Source of the DNA: Phycisphaerales bacterium
GTDB taxonomy: Bacteria > Planctomycetota > Phycisphaerae > Phycisphaerales > UBA1924
DNA length: 64,000 bases
Reading direction: 5' to 3'
NCBI GenBank assembly: GCA_029260555.1
Contig: JAJDCZ010000050.1
Coordinates: 39,179 to 103,178 of the forward strand
Part shown: positions 36,915-46,200 of the stretch, one piece after another
Position numbering within the stretch: position 1 is the first letter of the stretch
How the letters are laid out: each line of letters opens with the position of its first letter
Made by a program: the position numbers and the translations under genes
The notes under the pieces: generated by a model
The model's input: the letters and a program-made list of their open reading frames with translations, nothing else
Database searches by the model: none
Told to the model about the DNA's origin: nothing

Positions 36915-37739
36915 ATGGCCAAAATGTTCTATTCCACCGAAGAAGCCTGCCAGAAGCTTCAACTCAGCGAAGACGAGATCAAGCAGCTGGTTGAGACGGG
37001 TCAGCTTCAAGAGTTCCGCGATCGTGATCAGTTGATGTTCAAGGTCGATCAGGTTGATCTGCTGGCTTCGGTTGATGAGGACGATTCGTTGAATCTGGCA
37101 GATTCTGCAGCAGGTGCTGATATTTCTCTGACCGACAGCGGCGAGATCTCTCTTGCTGCAGATTCCAGCGTTGGCATGAGCGTTGAGGATGTTCGCGAAC
37201 AGACCGGCATCAGCATTTTTGAAGCTGACGAACTGGAAGAAGCCGATCCCGCAGCTCAGACTCAGATCACCGATGCTGGTGAAATTGATTTCCAGATGGA
37301 ATCCAGCACCGAGTCTGGTTCAGGTCTTCTGGACATGACCCAGGAAGCGGATGACACCTCGCTGGGTGTGGATCTCCTTGATGATGTGTACTCCGGCGAT
37401 GAAGAAGAAACCGTCGATCAGACCACGCTTGATGCCGATACAGGCTCTGAGTTGTTTGAGTCCACCGAATCCGATTCGGAAATTGATACTGCTGCAGCAC
37501 CAGCCATGATGCTCGCACCCCCGTTCGATGGTCCCGGCTCAGGTCTCGTGGGTGGTCTGGCCTTTGGCATTGCACTGGTCGCAATCTTCTGTGGCACGCT
37601 GGTGCTCATGCAGATGACCGGCGGCGGCACCGAGCTTCTTGATATGGTCTCCAAACAGTTCTGGGCAATCGTCGGTGCACTCGGAGGCATCACACTGCTG
37701 GCAGGACTCATCGGCTTTGTCATGCTCCGAAAAGCCTGA
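36915..37739 (+). CDS. HTH protein with acidic linker and two TM helices
   Basis: A 274-residue protein. The N-terminus is a MerR/excisionase-like HTH (YSTEEACQKLQLSEDEIKQL, about residues 6-55). A long acidic, Ser/Asp-rich linker (60-195) contains repeats like ADSSVGMSVED and TDSGEISLAAD. It ends in two TM helices (about 206-228 and 242-268). The plan is common in planctomycetes, where its role is unknown; it would hold a DNA-binding domain at the membrane. The region upstream has a plausible TAGAAT box near 36859. A family 1 hairpin repeat is directly downstream. Confidence 0.7.
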   Translation: MAKMFYSTEEACQKLQLSEDEIKQLVETGQLQEFRDRDQLMFKVDQVDLLASVDEDDSLNLADSAAGADISLTDSGEISLAADSSVGMSVEDVREQTGISIFEADELEEADPAAQTQITDAGEIDFQMESSTESGSGLLDMTQEADDTSLGVDLLDDVYSGDEEETVDQTTLDADTGSELFESTESDSEIDTAAAPAMMLAPPFDGPGSGLVGGLAFGIALVAIFCGTLVLMQMTGGGTELLDMVSKQFWAIVGALGGITLLAGLIGFVMLRKA

Positions 37740-37765
37740 GCCCCCACAATACAAGCCACCCCCAT

Positions 37766-37795
37766 ACGAGCCGCGACCGTGAGGGAGCGGTCTTC
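37766..37795 (+). repeat. Interspersed hairpin repeat, family 1, copy 2
   Basis: Consensus copy: ACGAGCCGCGACCGTGAGGG followed by AGCGGTCTTCC. The stem GACCG/CGGTC is intact around TGAGGGAG and is followed by TT. It is between the convergent HTH-membrane and ubiA genes. Confidence 0.75.
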
Positions 37796-37875
37796 CATAT
37801 CACCGGTGATCAGAGACTCCGAGCAAACTGATCCTGCACACGGTTAAAAACAATCTGTCTCGGGCTGCTTGCAAT

Positions 37876-38841
37876 TTAGCCCAAAACATCAATGATGCCC
37901 GTAATCCCCAGCACACAGCTGACAATGCCATTGATTGTAAAAAACGCCATGCTCAGCCCTGCCTTTCCCTTTTTTGCCAGCACCGCATGCTCAAAGATCA
38001 GAAGCAGAGCCACGATCGCCACGCCCGCTCCAAACCAGATGCTGAGTCTCGGGTCTGCGCGCCAGGCCAGCACCAGCATGATGAACGCAGCTGCGTGAAG
38101 GAATCGACTGATCCACGCTGCATTGCGCCACCCAAAGGCTGCGGGAATACTGTTCAACCCCGCTTCCCGATCAAACGAAAGATCCTGCAAGGCGTAGATC
38201 ACATCAAACCCCGCCACCCACATCAGCACCATGCCCGCCAGCCAGAAGATTGTCAGAGCAGTTGGCGAGTGATCCATCCAGGCAAAGCCATCGACCGCGA
38301 TGGCTGCTGCGATGGGTGAAGCTGCCAGAGCACCACCGAGAAACACATGACAAAGCCAGGTGAATCTCTTGGTGTACGAGTAGAAGGCAATCCATATCAG
38401 CACTGGCACCGCCAAGATGATGGGCCACGGATTGTCAAAGAGCACCAGATAAAGCGTCGTTGTCAAGACGAACAACCCCGCACAAGCCAGCGCCACGCCC
38501 CAGCCTCTGGTCATGCTGAGCTGCCCTGATGCAAGAGCCCTGTTCTTTGTTCGCGGGTTGTGCGCATCAATGCGTGCATCAGCAAGACGATTGATCAGCA
38601 TGGCCCATGACCGGGCAAAGAACATGCAGACGACTATGAGCGAGAGTTTGCTGAGGAATCGACCGGCAGGCTCACCATCGGGTCGTGCCAGCGTCGCTCC
38701 AAGAAGTGCAAAGGGAAGAGCGAACACCGAGTGGGCCAGTTTGATATCCCGCCCGGCGGTTTTAAGCGCATGTGCCATGCCTGTTTCAGACGCAGTTGTG
38801 GCTGATTGATCGTCGTGCGTGGTTGTCGCTCTGGTGGTCAT
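37876..38841 (-). CDS. ubiA: UbiA-family prenyltransferase
   Basis: A 321-residue membrane prenyltransferase with eight or nine predicted helices. Both Asp-rich motifs are visible: INRLADARIDAHNPRTKNR (about 83-101) and DVIYALQDLSFDREAGLNS (about 207-225). They bind the Mg-prenyl diphosphate. It is closest to the 4-hydroxybenzoate type that makes ubiquinone; in a planctomycete, which uses menaquinone, the substrate could be futalosine-route naphthoate. No other quinone gene is adjacent. The N-terminal 25 residues are Thr-rich and probably unstructured. Confident on the family, less on the aromatic substrate. Confidence 0.85.
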   Translation of the reverse strand: MTTRATTTHDDQSATTASETGMAHALKTAGRDIKLAHSVFALPFALLGATLARPDGEPAGRFLSKLSLIVVCMFFARSWAMLINRLADARIDAHNPRTKNRALASGQLSMTRGWGVALACAGLFVLTTTLYLVLFDNPWPIILAVPVLIWIAFYSYTKRFTWLCHVFLGGALAASPIAAAIAVDGFAWMDHSPTALTIFWLAGMVLMWVAGFDVIYALQDLSFDREAGLNSIPAAFGWRNAAWISRFLHAAAFIMLVLAWRADPRLSIWFGAGVAIVALLLIFEHAVLAKKGKAGLSMAFFTINGIVSCVLGITGIIDVLG

Positions 38842-38865
38842 TGATCAGCACGATAGGCCGATTTC

Positions 38866-41031
38866 TTATGTGCAGGGATTCTCCAGCCCTCGCATGAACA
38901 CAAAGAAATCCAGCACATCCACCACACGATCGTTATTCAGATCAACCTCAAGTGACTGTTGAGCAAAGAGCGACACAAACAGGAAAAAATCCATCACATC
39001 CACTATCTGATCGTGATTCAGATCAGCACACATGAAAGCTTCCAGCGGGCCAATGTCATTGCGCTCAGTAACCGGGCCTAGCAAGTCATACATGACGGTT
39101 GCACCGGGAATTGGAGCCGCAGCACATCGCATGGGCGAGCCACATGGTGGTGGAATACCCATTACCGGCGTCGATCCCAAAACAATGTTGTCACGCCAGG
39201 ACAAATCTGGAGGCGGAGCATTGAGAGAAACATCTGCCTGACCAATTCCATCCACTCCCCCAGCACTATTCCAGGATATCTGCGCTCCACCACCAGCACC
39301 ATCAGCCGGACCCGGTTCAGGAGGCACGCCCTCGTTCAGAAGCAGAAGCACATTATGAATCGCATTTGCCCAGAGTGTTCCAAGTGCCAGCTCAAACTTC
39401 CCCTGCCCTGTATGACTGACGATGCAGTTGATCATCTCCGCATCCTGAGAACGGTGGGGCTTTTTACGATCCATCCGCACAACAACGCCTGAAACCGTCT
39501 GGATCTTGAAATGGCAATACCAGAGTTTGGCCCGGCTCGTGAGTGTGCTCTGGGTTTTCCAGAATCCGATTCGCCCAGACTGAAGACTGGCATCGAACTC
39601 AAACAGGCAGTTGATTGCCCAGCCATTTTGTCTGAATCCTGCCAGAGCACCACTCCCCAGAGGTTCGGGTCGTATCGCCAGATATTGCCCGTTCATGCGC
39701 ACGATATTGTCGCTGGCAATAGAAAAACTTTTTCCAGTGCCCGGTCCGCCTTCGAATCGCTCATTGACGATGAACACGCGCACATCCGCCAGGTTCGTTG
39801 CTGGTGGAATATTGGCAAAGAGTGATGGATTGCCACATCCGTTGGGTCGGTTTTCGATCACGCAGTCTCGGGAGATGATCAGGTCTGCGATGCGAGTGGG
39901 GTATCCGTCGCCATGGCCATAGAACCCTCGGGCTCGGCGCGTGATCGCATAGGCAAAGTCGCTGGTGGGCAGCGTGCCATGGGTTGCGACACATCCCTGA
40001 AAGATGGTTTGATGATGCCCAAGTGCTGAGAAGGTGTTGTAAACGGTTTCGCCCGCCAAGCCGTTGTAGAGGGTCAATCCAGCTTTGCAATCAATAAAAG
40101 TGGCATAGCCCCCGCGGCTGGACCAGTGAGCAATGGCATGACTCGAGTTGTAATACGACTCGCACCCGATCACCGCAGCGACACCATCATCGCTTACGCG
40201 CGTCTGAATACCCATGTTCTGATTCGATGCGTTGAGCTGCATCCCCCAACCCCAGGCGCGGATGTTTTCTACACGAGTGCCCGTCCCCGAAACAAGCACA
40301 CCCGAGTCTCGAGGCCGAACCAGCTCATAAGGCTTGCCATCAACCCGGGGATCCGTCACCTGTCCATTAAGATGATAAGGATGAATGTAAAGTAAGCCCG
40401 CATCGCTGTCCCAGTACCAGGACCCCTCATACAGACTGACCTTCAAAGGCGTGGATTGCCTGCTGTAAGGCCGATCCAGATCATCTGACTCTTTAACCCA
40501 TGTCACAACTGAAGACTCGTTGCGCTGGTAGATGTTGATAAAGCCAGGTGATGGCGTCCAGCTTGCAGGGTTAATGGGCTCAAACGCCGTGAACAAAGGC
40601 TTGGTGCCCGCACCATAATCTGCAATCGTGATGTTGGGCACGCTCGTGACAATGCCAAAGGCATCACGCCAGATATCACCACGCCGAAACAAAAGCGCCA
40701 CATCCCCACCTGGATGATTGTCTAACACCCAGCGAGCTTTGGAAAGTGTTTTGTACGGGCTGGTGATCGAACCATCGCCAGCAAGATCATTACCCGATTG
40801 ACTGAAATAAAAGGTTTGTGATCGTTGGCGAGGGCACTGGGCAAGCCTCTGGGCGATCAAGGCATCACACCAGACCTGCCAGGCAGGATCCGTAATCAAA
40901 GGCGGGTTCAAAGGATCCACCACGCCAGAGGTTGATATATCCGGTGGTGTGCTCAGCGATTGCGCATGACTGAACGATGGACTGATAAACATCAGCACCG
41001 CAAACACGCCAATCAGCAAACACGACTTCAA
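38866..41031 (-). CDS. Secreted beta-helix protein with dockerin-like tail
   Basis: A 721-residue exported protein. The signal peptide is KSCLLIGVFAVLMFISPSFSHAQ. From about residue 70 (TFYFSQSGNDLAGDGSITSP) it follows the usual opening of right-handed parallel beta-helix proteins, with a long helix region to about 590. This is typical of polysaccharide-active or surface adhesins. The C-terminus has two dockerin/EF-hand-like repeats (ADLNHDQIVDVMDFF and VDLNNDRVVDVLDFF) between two cysteines. The start TTG 41031 is 8 bases from GGAG; longer frames from 41067 or 41118 are possible but put non-signal sequence first. It lies downstream of, but is probably not co-transcribed with, the protease gene. 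Confidence 0.75.
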   Translation of the reverse strand: MKSCLLIGVFAVLMFISPSFSHAQSLSTPPDISTSGVVDPLNPPLITDPAWQVWCDALIAQRLAQCPRQRSQTFYFSQSGNDLAGDGSITSPYKTLSKARWVLDNHPGGDVALLFRRGDIWRDAFGIVTSVPNITIADYGAGTKPLFTAFEPINPASWTPSPGFINIYQRNESSVVTWVKESDDLDRPYSRQSTPLKVSLYEGSWYWDSDAGLLYIHPYHLNGQVTDPRVDGKPYELVRPRDSGVLVSGTGTRVENIRAWGWGMQLNASNQNMGIQTRVSDDGVAAVIGCESYYNSSHAIAHWSSRGGYATFIDCKAGLTLYNGLAGETVYNTFSALGHHQTIFQGCVATHGTLPTSDFAYAITRRARGFYGHGDGYPTRIADLIISRDCVIENRPNGCGNPSLFANIPPATNLADVRVFIVNERFEGGPGTGKSFSIASDNIVRMNGQYLAIRPEPLGSGALAGFRQNGWAINCLFEFDASLQSGRIGFWKTQSTLTSRAKLWYCHFKIQTVSGVVVRMDRKKPHRSQDAEMINCIVSHTGQGKFELALGTLWANAIHNVLLLLNEGVPPEPGPADGAGGGAQISWNSAGGVDGIGQADVSLNAPPPDLSWRDNIVLGSTPVMGIPPPCGSPMRCAAAPIPGATVMYDLLGPVTERNDIGPLEAFMCADLNHDQIVDVMDFFLFVSLFAQQSLEVDLNNDRVVDVLDFFVFMRGLENPCT

Positions 41032-41184
41032 TGGACATACTCCGTGAGCGATTAACCAAAACACCATAAACTTGCTTGAATATACCCTGAACCAGCTGGT
41101 GCACCAGACAAAAAACAAAGATAAACACAGTTATTCTGACTCAGGAGCCATTTGGTTGGTGATTATTGGGAGTTCTTCAAACAA

Positions 41185-41217
41185 GACCCCCCCCGGTCTT
41201 TGGACCGGGGGGGGGGC
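41185..41217 (-). terminator. Very strong GC hairpin after the metalloprotease gene
   Basis: Perfect 12-base stem (CCCCCCCCGGTC with GACCGGGGGGGG, loop TTTG). On the minus strand it is followed by TCTTGTTTGAAG, a weak T-rich stretch. It lies just downstream of the protease stop and probably terminates that transcript. Confidence 0.65.
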
Positions 41218-41264
41218 GTGGAATCACATATTCTGCAGCGAAAACCGCTGCATGAGTTGTTCGA

Positions 41265-43202
41265 TTACGGGCAGCCCGCGTCGAACAGAGTGATGAAGGC
41301 AAAGAAGTCAAGCACATCGATGGATCCATCGTTGTTGAGATCTGCCTGAAGATCGCCAGCATTGAAGAAGACAATGAAGGCGAAGAAGTCAAGCACATCG
41401 ACACTGCCATCGCCGTTGAGATCAACAGGGCAGTTTGGGGCTTGGAGCACATTGATCGTGATCGAGCCGTCAACAAACACTGCTGCAACGGGAAGACCAG
41501 CCTGTCCAATGGTGACATTCTGGAACTGTGTTGTGAATGTGCGTGAACCCAAGGGAACTTCTGGTGTGATCTGGATGCGCCAGAAGGGGGTGGGGTTGCC
41601 AGTCGGTGGGTTGCCACCAAGCAGCGGAGGCAGAACAGAGTGATCAATAGAGCCACCATCAAAGTTGCCCTGAATCACGCTGCCAACGAGGGTGTACTGA
41701 ATCGAACCATCAGCGGGGATAGCGCGATATGCCTGATCACGACCCAGAGTAAAGACGCCTGCAGGCTCAGTAACCGGGCCGGGTGCTCCAACAGAGATGT
41801 TGCCACCGCCAGCATTGAACAGATCATTAAAGCCCATGCCGCCGACATTGACATTGAACTTGCCGCCGCCGTACCACTCGCCAGCACTACGGTTGGCGCT
41901 GAGCACGAGGGTAATGGACTGGCCAGCCTGAACCTCAGCAGGACCGCCGCCTTCGACAGACCATTCCATGGTCACGGTATCCTGATTGCCAGTGCCTTTG
42001 GAGATGCAGTTGCGTGTTGATGCAAAGCCCACAATCTGGCTGATTGAAGAGTTGCCAAAGTTCGGCAAACCAATGCCGCCACAGCCGCCCAGACCCGCAC
42101 ACATGATCTTGCAAGAACCACCAGAGCAGTGGCCCGCACCATAGTTATGGCCAATCTCATGCGCTGTCAGCGCGAGGCGACTATTAAAGTTGCCCGTAAA
42201 TGTTGTCTGTGACAAGCCAAAGCGGTTGCCGGTGCACACAGCGTTAAGCCATGCAATACCAATGACCGAACCCGCCATGTTGCGGCCTGTCATCAGGTGG
42301 GCCACATCATAGGGATTACCAATCGGATTACCGCTCACCCAGACACTTCGGAACTGCGTAAGCAGCGAACCTGGATCATTGGTGGTGTAAGGATTGGAAC
42401 CCGAGGTCGTCCGGATGATCAAACCAACACTCAGGAATGTGATGTTCACATCTCGCTCATAGATCACATTCAGACCGTTCTGAATGGCAGCGATGTTGTT
42501 CGTGACGGTCGTGGTGTTGCTCTGACCCTGGCTTGATGTGAAGAAATGCCAGTCAGCATCCCAGCCAATTTCGGTCTCAAGAAAACCGTTACGCGTGTTG
42601 TTCCCATTGGGAGCGGGCATTTCCTGAGCGCCACCGTTCGCCGGGGGTGCCAGATCGTCTGCCCCGCAAAGCCAGCCGTCCTCGTAAACCGAGTCCAGAC
42701 TGTTATAGACGACATACAGGTTATCGGGAGCAGCAACATCAGCATCATCAGCAGGCTGAATAAACCATGAGTTGTTCATTGGGCCTTCAAAGTTGATCAG
42801 ACCTTTAAGCTGACCATTGATGATCGAACCCGCAACCACAGCGTCAGGAGCACCTTCAATCCAGCCGCGATAGGTCGCCGGTGCAGGAGCAGGAATCTCA
42901 TGCATCCCGTTATCGTCTGCCACCACCAGTTTAAAGTTATCTGCCCGGACGCTGTGAGGCGTCAGGTGAACCGTATACGCCTGACCTTCAAGTGTGACCT
43001 GGATATCAAAGGGCTGACCAGGCTGAGCAGGAACGCCCAGCGTCTGGAGTGAGTACCCACTGCTCAGGTGCATGTTGCTTTGAATTGCAGTATCAAACTG
43101 CGAACGAACCTTGGGACCGGCCTCAGGCCCTCTGGCCAGGGCTGAATGGCCCATTCCTGCCGCCAGTAAAACCACCAGCGATTGTGTCATCAACTTCCGC
43201 AT
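41265..43202 (-). CDS. Secreted metzincin metalloprotease with dockerin-like tail
   Basis: A 645-residue exported protease. The signal peptide is KLMTQSLVVLLAAGMGHSALA. The catalytic zinc motif HEIGHNYGAGHC (HExxHxxGxxH) is about residue 370, and the Met-turn CKIMCAG follows some 12 residues later. This places it in the metzincins, close to reprolysin/M12B-type enzymes. A C-terminal domain ends in two EF-hand-like repeats (DLNGDGSVDVLDFFAF and DLNNDGSIDVLDFFAF) between cysteines. It probably digests extracellular protein. ATG 43202 has AGGAG 9 bases upstream. The same tail is on the neighbouring beta-helix protein. Confidence 0.85.
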   Translation of the reverse strand: MRKLMTQSLVVLLAAGMGHSALARGPEAGPKVRSQFDTAIQSNMHLSSGYSLQTLGVPAQPGQPFDIQVTLEGQAYTVHLTPHSVRADNFKLVVADDNGMHEIPAPAPATYRGWIEGAPDAVVAGSIINGQLKGLINFEGPMNNSWFIQPADDADVAAPDNLYVVYNSLDSVYEDGWLCGADDLAPPANGGAQEMPAPNGNNTRNGFLETEIGWDADWHFFTSSQGQSNTTTVTNNIAAIQNGLNVIYERDVNITFLSVGLIIRTTSGSNPYTTNDPGSLLTQFRSVWVSGNPIGNPYDVAHLMTGRNMAGSVIGIAWLNAVCTGNRFGLSQTTFTGNFNSRLALTAHEIGHNYGAGHCSGGSCKIMCAGLGGCGGIGLPNFGNSSISQIVGFASTRNCISKGTGNQDTVTMEWSVEGGGPAEVQAGQSITLVLSANRSAGEWYGGGKFNVNVGGMGFNDLFNAGGGNISVGAPGPVTEPAGVFTLGRDQAYRAIPADGSIQYTLVGSVIQGNFDGGSIDHSVLPPLLGGNPPTGNPTPFWRIQITPEVPLGSRTFTTQFQNVTIGQAGLPVAAVFVDGSITINVLQAPNCPVDLNGDGSVDVLDFFAFIVFFNAGDLQADLNNDGSIDVLDFFAFITLFDAGCP

Positions 43203-43716
43203 ATGAAAAAACTCCTTTCTCCGCGTTGTACCACGCGCAAAATTACCACTGTCTCCTAAATCAATCGGATAACGCAGCTGCAAGCTTAGCCCTCAGTTCG
43301 AGGAACTTGACTACCTTATTTCGAACCCTCTTCATACCCCTGCGTCTTGGCAAAGGATCCAGCTTCATCCGGAGAACCCGAACAAAAACCTGGAAAACAA
43401 GAATGCTCTCAATCAAAAATCCGCGTCGTTCCGAATAAACAATAAAAAAGAGCAGTGTGACGCGGACCTTTGTGTTTCTCCATCCATCCTGAGCAGTACG
43501 CTGACAGCGTTATCTTTACCCATGATCGACTCATGTTTCGACAACAAACCAAAACCAGCTTGAATGCTGCTCAACTCAAGATACCACAAAATCCTGATAA
43601 CGGTTCCCGGAATCTGCAACAACTTTGCATCCTGCACCAGAAATATGGGTCCATCTGATAACCCCCAGCCGCACACAGCCTGCTCAGGCCCGATATCCTG
43701 CTCTGACGGAGGTTCA
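43203..43716. other. Gene-free divergent region
   Basis: About 510 bases between the divergent protease and Ycf46-like genes. Small frames here lack Shine-Dalgarno sites and recognisable products. No repeat or strong hairpin seen; both promoters should lie here. Confidence 0.5.
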
Positions 43717-45210
43717 ATGGATTATTCAGATCAGGATCAGATTCAGCGTTTGCTCGATTCAAACTGCCCTTGTGTCCACATCCCCACCACGGAGGAGATG
43801 CGAGCACTGATGCTCGTCCGCGATTCCGCCATGTCCCTGCCGGTGGACACCCTGCAATGGTCGATCATCTCAGGCCTCACCGACGCCCTGATCAATGAGG
43901 ACAAGTTCATCAAGGAAACCGAGCATCCCGCAGCAGCGCTCTACCACCTCGCCCAGCGCAACGACAGATACATCGCTGTCATGCTCGATCTCATCCCCCA
44001 TCTCAACGACCCCCGAACCCTTCGCGCCCTGCGCGAAGCCATCATGTCCGCTCATAGCAGCTACTCCTCGATCATCCTGATCGATTCACAACACGAACTG
44101 CCTCCCGCCATCAGATCCCACGCCAACAGCATCCATCTTCAACTGCCAAACGCTGACACCATCGAACAAATAGTCCGATCCTGCTTGAATAAGGAACACA
44201 AGAAAAACCCCATCGAAGTTGATATCTCCCGATCTTCATTAGACATGTTCGTCCGCAATATGCTGGGGCTGTCGCGCAGTCAGATCGAATCCATCGTGGC
44301 TGAAACCGTCGCCGAGGACCGCCGCTTTGATGCCAGTGATATCAACTTTATCCTGGCGCGCAAACGCCAGATCCTTCAGTCTGATGGCCTGCTTGAATAT
44401 GTCAAAGCGCCCACATCTCTCGATCGCATCGGAGGCATGACCAATCTCAAACACTGGCTCAAACTCCGCCAACAATCCGACAGCTCCCAAGCCCAGACAC
44501 TGGGAATCAAACCGCCTCGAGGCGTGCTGATGCTCGGCGTCCAGGGCGCAGGCAAAAGCCTGTGCGCCAAAGCCATCGCCACCGCATGGAATCGACCCCT
44601 GCTCCGCCTTGATCCGGGCGTGTTGTTTGACAAGTTTGTAGGCGAATCTGAACGCCGACTCCGCTCTGCACTTGCCCAGGCTGAAGCCATGGCTCCCATC
44701 GTGCTCTGGATCGATGAAATCGAAAAAGCCTTTGCCTCCGCAGCCAGCCAGTCAACCGATGGCGGACTCTCCCGCCGAATGTTCGGCTCACTGCTCACCT
44801 GGATGCAGGAACACAAAGCACCCGTCTTCCTCGTCGCCACCGCCAACGACATCAAGGCACTCCCCCCCGAACTCCTCCGCAAAGGCCGATTCGACGAAAT
44901 CTTCTTCGTAGACCTGCCCGATCACGACACGCGCCAGATCATCGCACGCATCCATCTGGAAAAACGCAAACAAAACGCAGCAGACTTTGATCTTGGCGCC
45001 ATCGCAGATGCCAGCGAAGGCTTCAGCGGCGCCGAGATAGAACAAGGCATCATTGCCAGTCTCTATGCGGCCCTCAACAACGCCCGCGCGCTCACAACAC
45101 AGGATGTTGCCGCATCCCTCGCCCAGTCACCCCCCTTGAGCGTAACCATGGCTGAGCAGGTCCACGCACTGAGAGCCTGGGCCAGAGATCGCTGTGTCCC
45201 CGCAGATTAG
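43717..45210 (+). CDS. Ycf46-like AAA+ ATPase
   Basis: A 497-residue protein of the Ycf46 family. The N-terminal half (about 1-230) has a degenerate ATPase-like fold ([14 protein letters not shown]). The C-terminal AAA+ module has Walker A GVQGAGKS (274-281), Walker [12 protein letters not shown] (328-337), ATANDI sensor 1 and [12 protein letters not shown], then the Ycf46-typical C-terminus [16 protein letters not shown]. It resembles the FtsH ATPase but has neither protease nor TM helices. In cyanobacteria Ycf46 is implicated in inorganic-carbon use, but the general role is unknown. ATG 43717 has GGAGG 4 bases upstream. Upstream frame to 43564 is not conserved in style. Confidence 0.87.
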   Translation: MDYSDQDQIQRLLDSNCPCVHIPTTEEMRALMLVRDSAMSLPVDTLQWSIISGLTDALINEDKFIKETEHPAAALYHLAQRNDRYIAVMLDLIPHLNDPRTLRALREAIMSAHSSYSSIILIDSQHELPPAIRSHANSIHLQLPNADTIEQIVRSCLNKEHKKNPIEVDISRSSLDMFVRNMLGLSRSQIESIVAETVAEDRRFDASDINFILARKRQILQSDGLLEYVKAPTSLDRIGGMTNLKHWLKLRQQSDSSQAQTLGIKPPRGVLMLGVQGAGKSLCAKAIATAWNRPLLRLDPGVLFDKFVGESERRLRSALAQAEAMAPIVLWIDEIEKAFASAASQSTDGGLSRRMFGSLLTWMQEHKAPVFLVATANDIKALPPELLRKGRFDEIFFVDLPDHDTRQIIARIHLEKRKQNAADFDLGAIADASEGFSGAEIEQGIIASLYAALNNARALTTQDVAASLAQSPPLSVTMAEQVHALRAWARDRCVPAD

Positions 45211-45218
45211 ATGGATTG

Positions 45219-45302
45219 AACGAGCCGCGACCGTGAGGGAGCGATCTTCTCTTTGTATTTTCCATGCCAACAGCACACGCTCCCTCATGGTCGCAGTTTG
45301 TT
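45219..45302. repeat. Interspersed repeat, family 1, copies 3 and 4 as inverted pair
   Basis: A forward copy (AACGAGCCGCGACCGTGAGG at 45219) and an inverted copy (CGCTCCCTCATGGTCGCAGT at about 45278) about 26 bases apart. Together they can form a longer hairpin between the Ycf46-like and GIY-YIG genes. Confidence 0.7.
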
Positions 45303-45318
45303 ATCTGGCGGGCACAAC

Positions 45319-46176
45319 CTAGTTCGCGTTATAGCCAAAATCTCGTGTGAGTAACAGTTCCTTCCAATGCGATTCTCGCTCGAGAATGTCCTCATTGGTC
45401 GCTCTGGAGTCTGCAGTCTCAAGCACACCAAACTGGAAGTTATCAGCGTGTCTTACTCCGTTTTTACGAAGGAGTTTACGGAGTTCCTTGTTCCAGCCGT
45501 GCCCGGTCTTGGCATATTCACACCATCGACCCCAGATTCCACCTTCACCTGTCGCACTACCGATATAGAGCTTGCCGTTCGTTTTGTCAGCAATCACATA
45601 AATACCTTTAACGCTGGACAGGGCACTTTTCCAGGAAGCATTTTGTTGTTTGACGATGATGTCAAGGTGCTGCTTGCTCAGCATGGTCTTGGTGTAGCCT
45701 GGGAAATCTATAACCTGTAGCCGCTCAGCACGAATCTCTGCAACAAGCAAGGACATCTCCCAGTTTTCAGCACAAAGATAAGACTGCCTGCCAGTGCGTT
45801 TGAAATCAACTACTAATCGTCCAGACATCGAATCGGTACTCGCTCGCCGAGTCATTATATATCGTCTGAAATTATCAATCCTGTGTTTAATTGGACTCCA
45901 TCCACTGACATCATGAACACCAACAAAGAGCCATTTGTTTGGATCTGAAAGTGCGATCAATGAGACTACCAAGTCTCGGTTGAAGTTCCCTCTGGATTGC
46001 TCTGCTTGCCACGCGTCAAAATTTCCTGCTAAATAAACATCTAGTGGATCTTCGATATTATTCCAGCCTGCCATATGGAGTTTACAGCGATTGGGTGTGA
46101 TGGAACTGTCTAGAACTTGCAGGATCTGAAACAGGCGCATTGCTTTTTTGTTTTTTGAAGGACTGTCTGGCTGCAC
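45319..46176 (-). CDS. GIY-YIG nuclease-domain protein, AT-rich
   Basis: A 285-residue protein with a GIY-YIG domain in the C-terminal third: KGIYVI and LYIGSA (about 190-205), the Arg in WGRWCEY, and Glu in ILERESHWKE near the end with the terminal GYN typical of the fold. The N-terminal 180 residues have no recognised domain. The family cuts DNA in homing enzymes, repair and restriction. By eye the gene is more AT-rich than its neighbours, suggesting transfer. The start is GTG 46176, with GGAG 7 bases upstream. It follows the membrane ATPase gene by 24 bases on the same strand and may be co-expressed. Confidence 0.75.
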   Translation of the reverse strand: MQPDSPSKNKKAMRLFQILQVLDSSITPNRCKLHMAGWNNIEDPLDVYLAGNFDAWQAEQSRGNFNRDLVVSLIALSDPNKWLFVGVHDVSGWSPIKHRIDNFRRYIMTRRASTDSMSGRLVVDFKRTGRQSYLCAENWEMSLLVAEIRAERLQVIDFPGYTKTMLSKQHLDIIVKQQNASWKSALSSVKGIYVIADKTNGKLYIGSATGEGGIWGRWCEYAKTGHGWNKELRKLLRKNGVRHADNFQFGVLETADSRATNEDILERESHWKELLLTRDFGYNAN

Positions 46177-46200
46177 AATAAAACTCCTTAAGCGTCTTTC

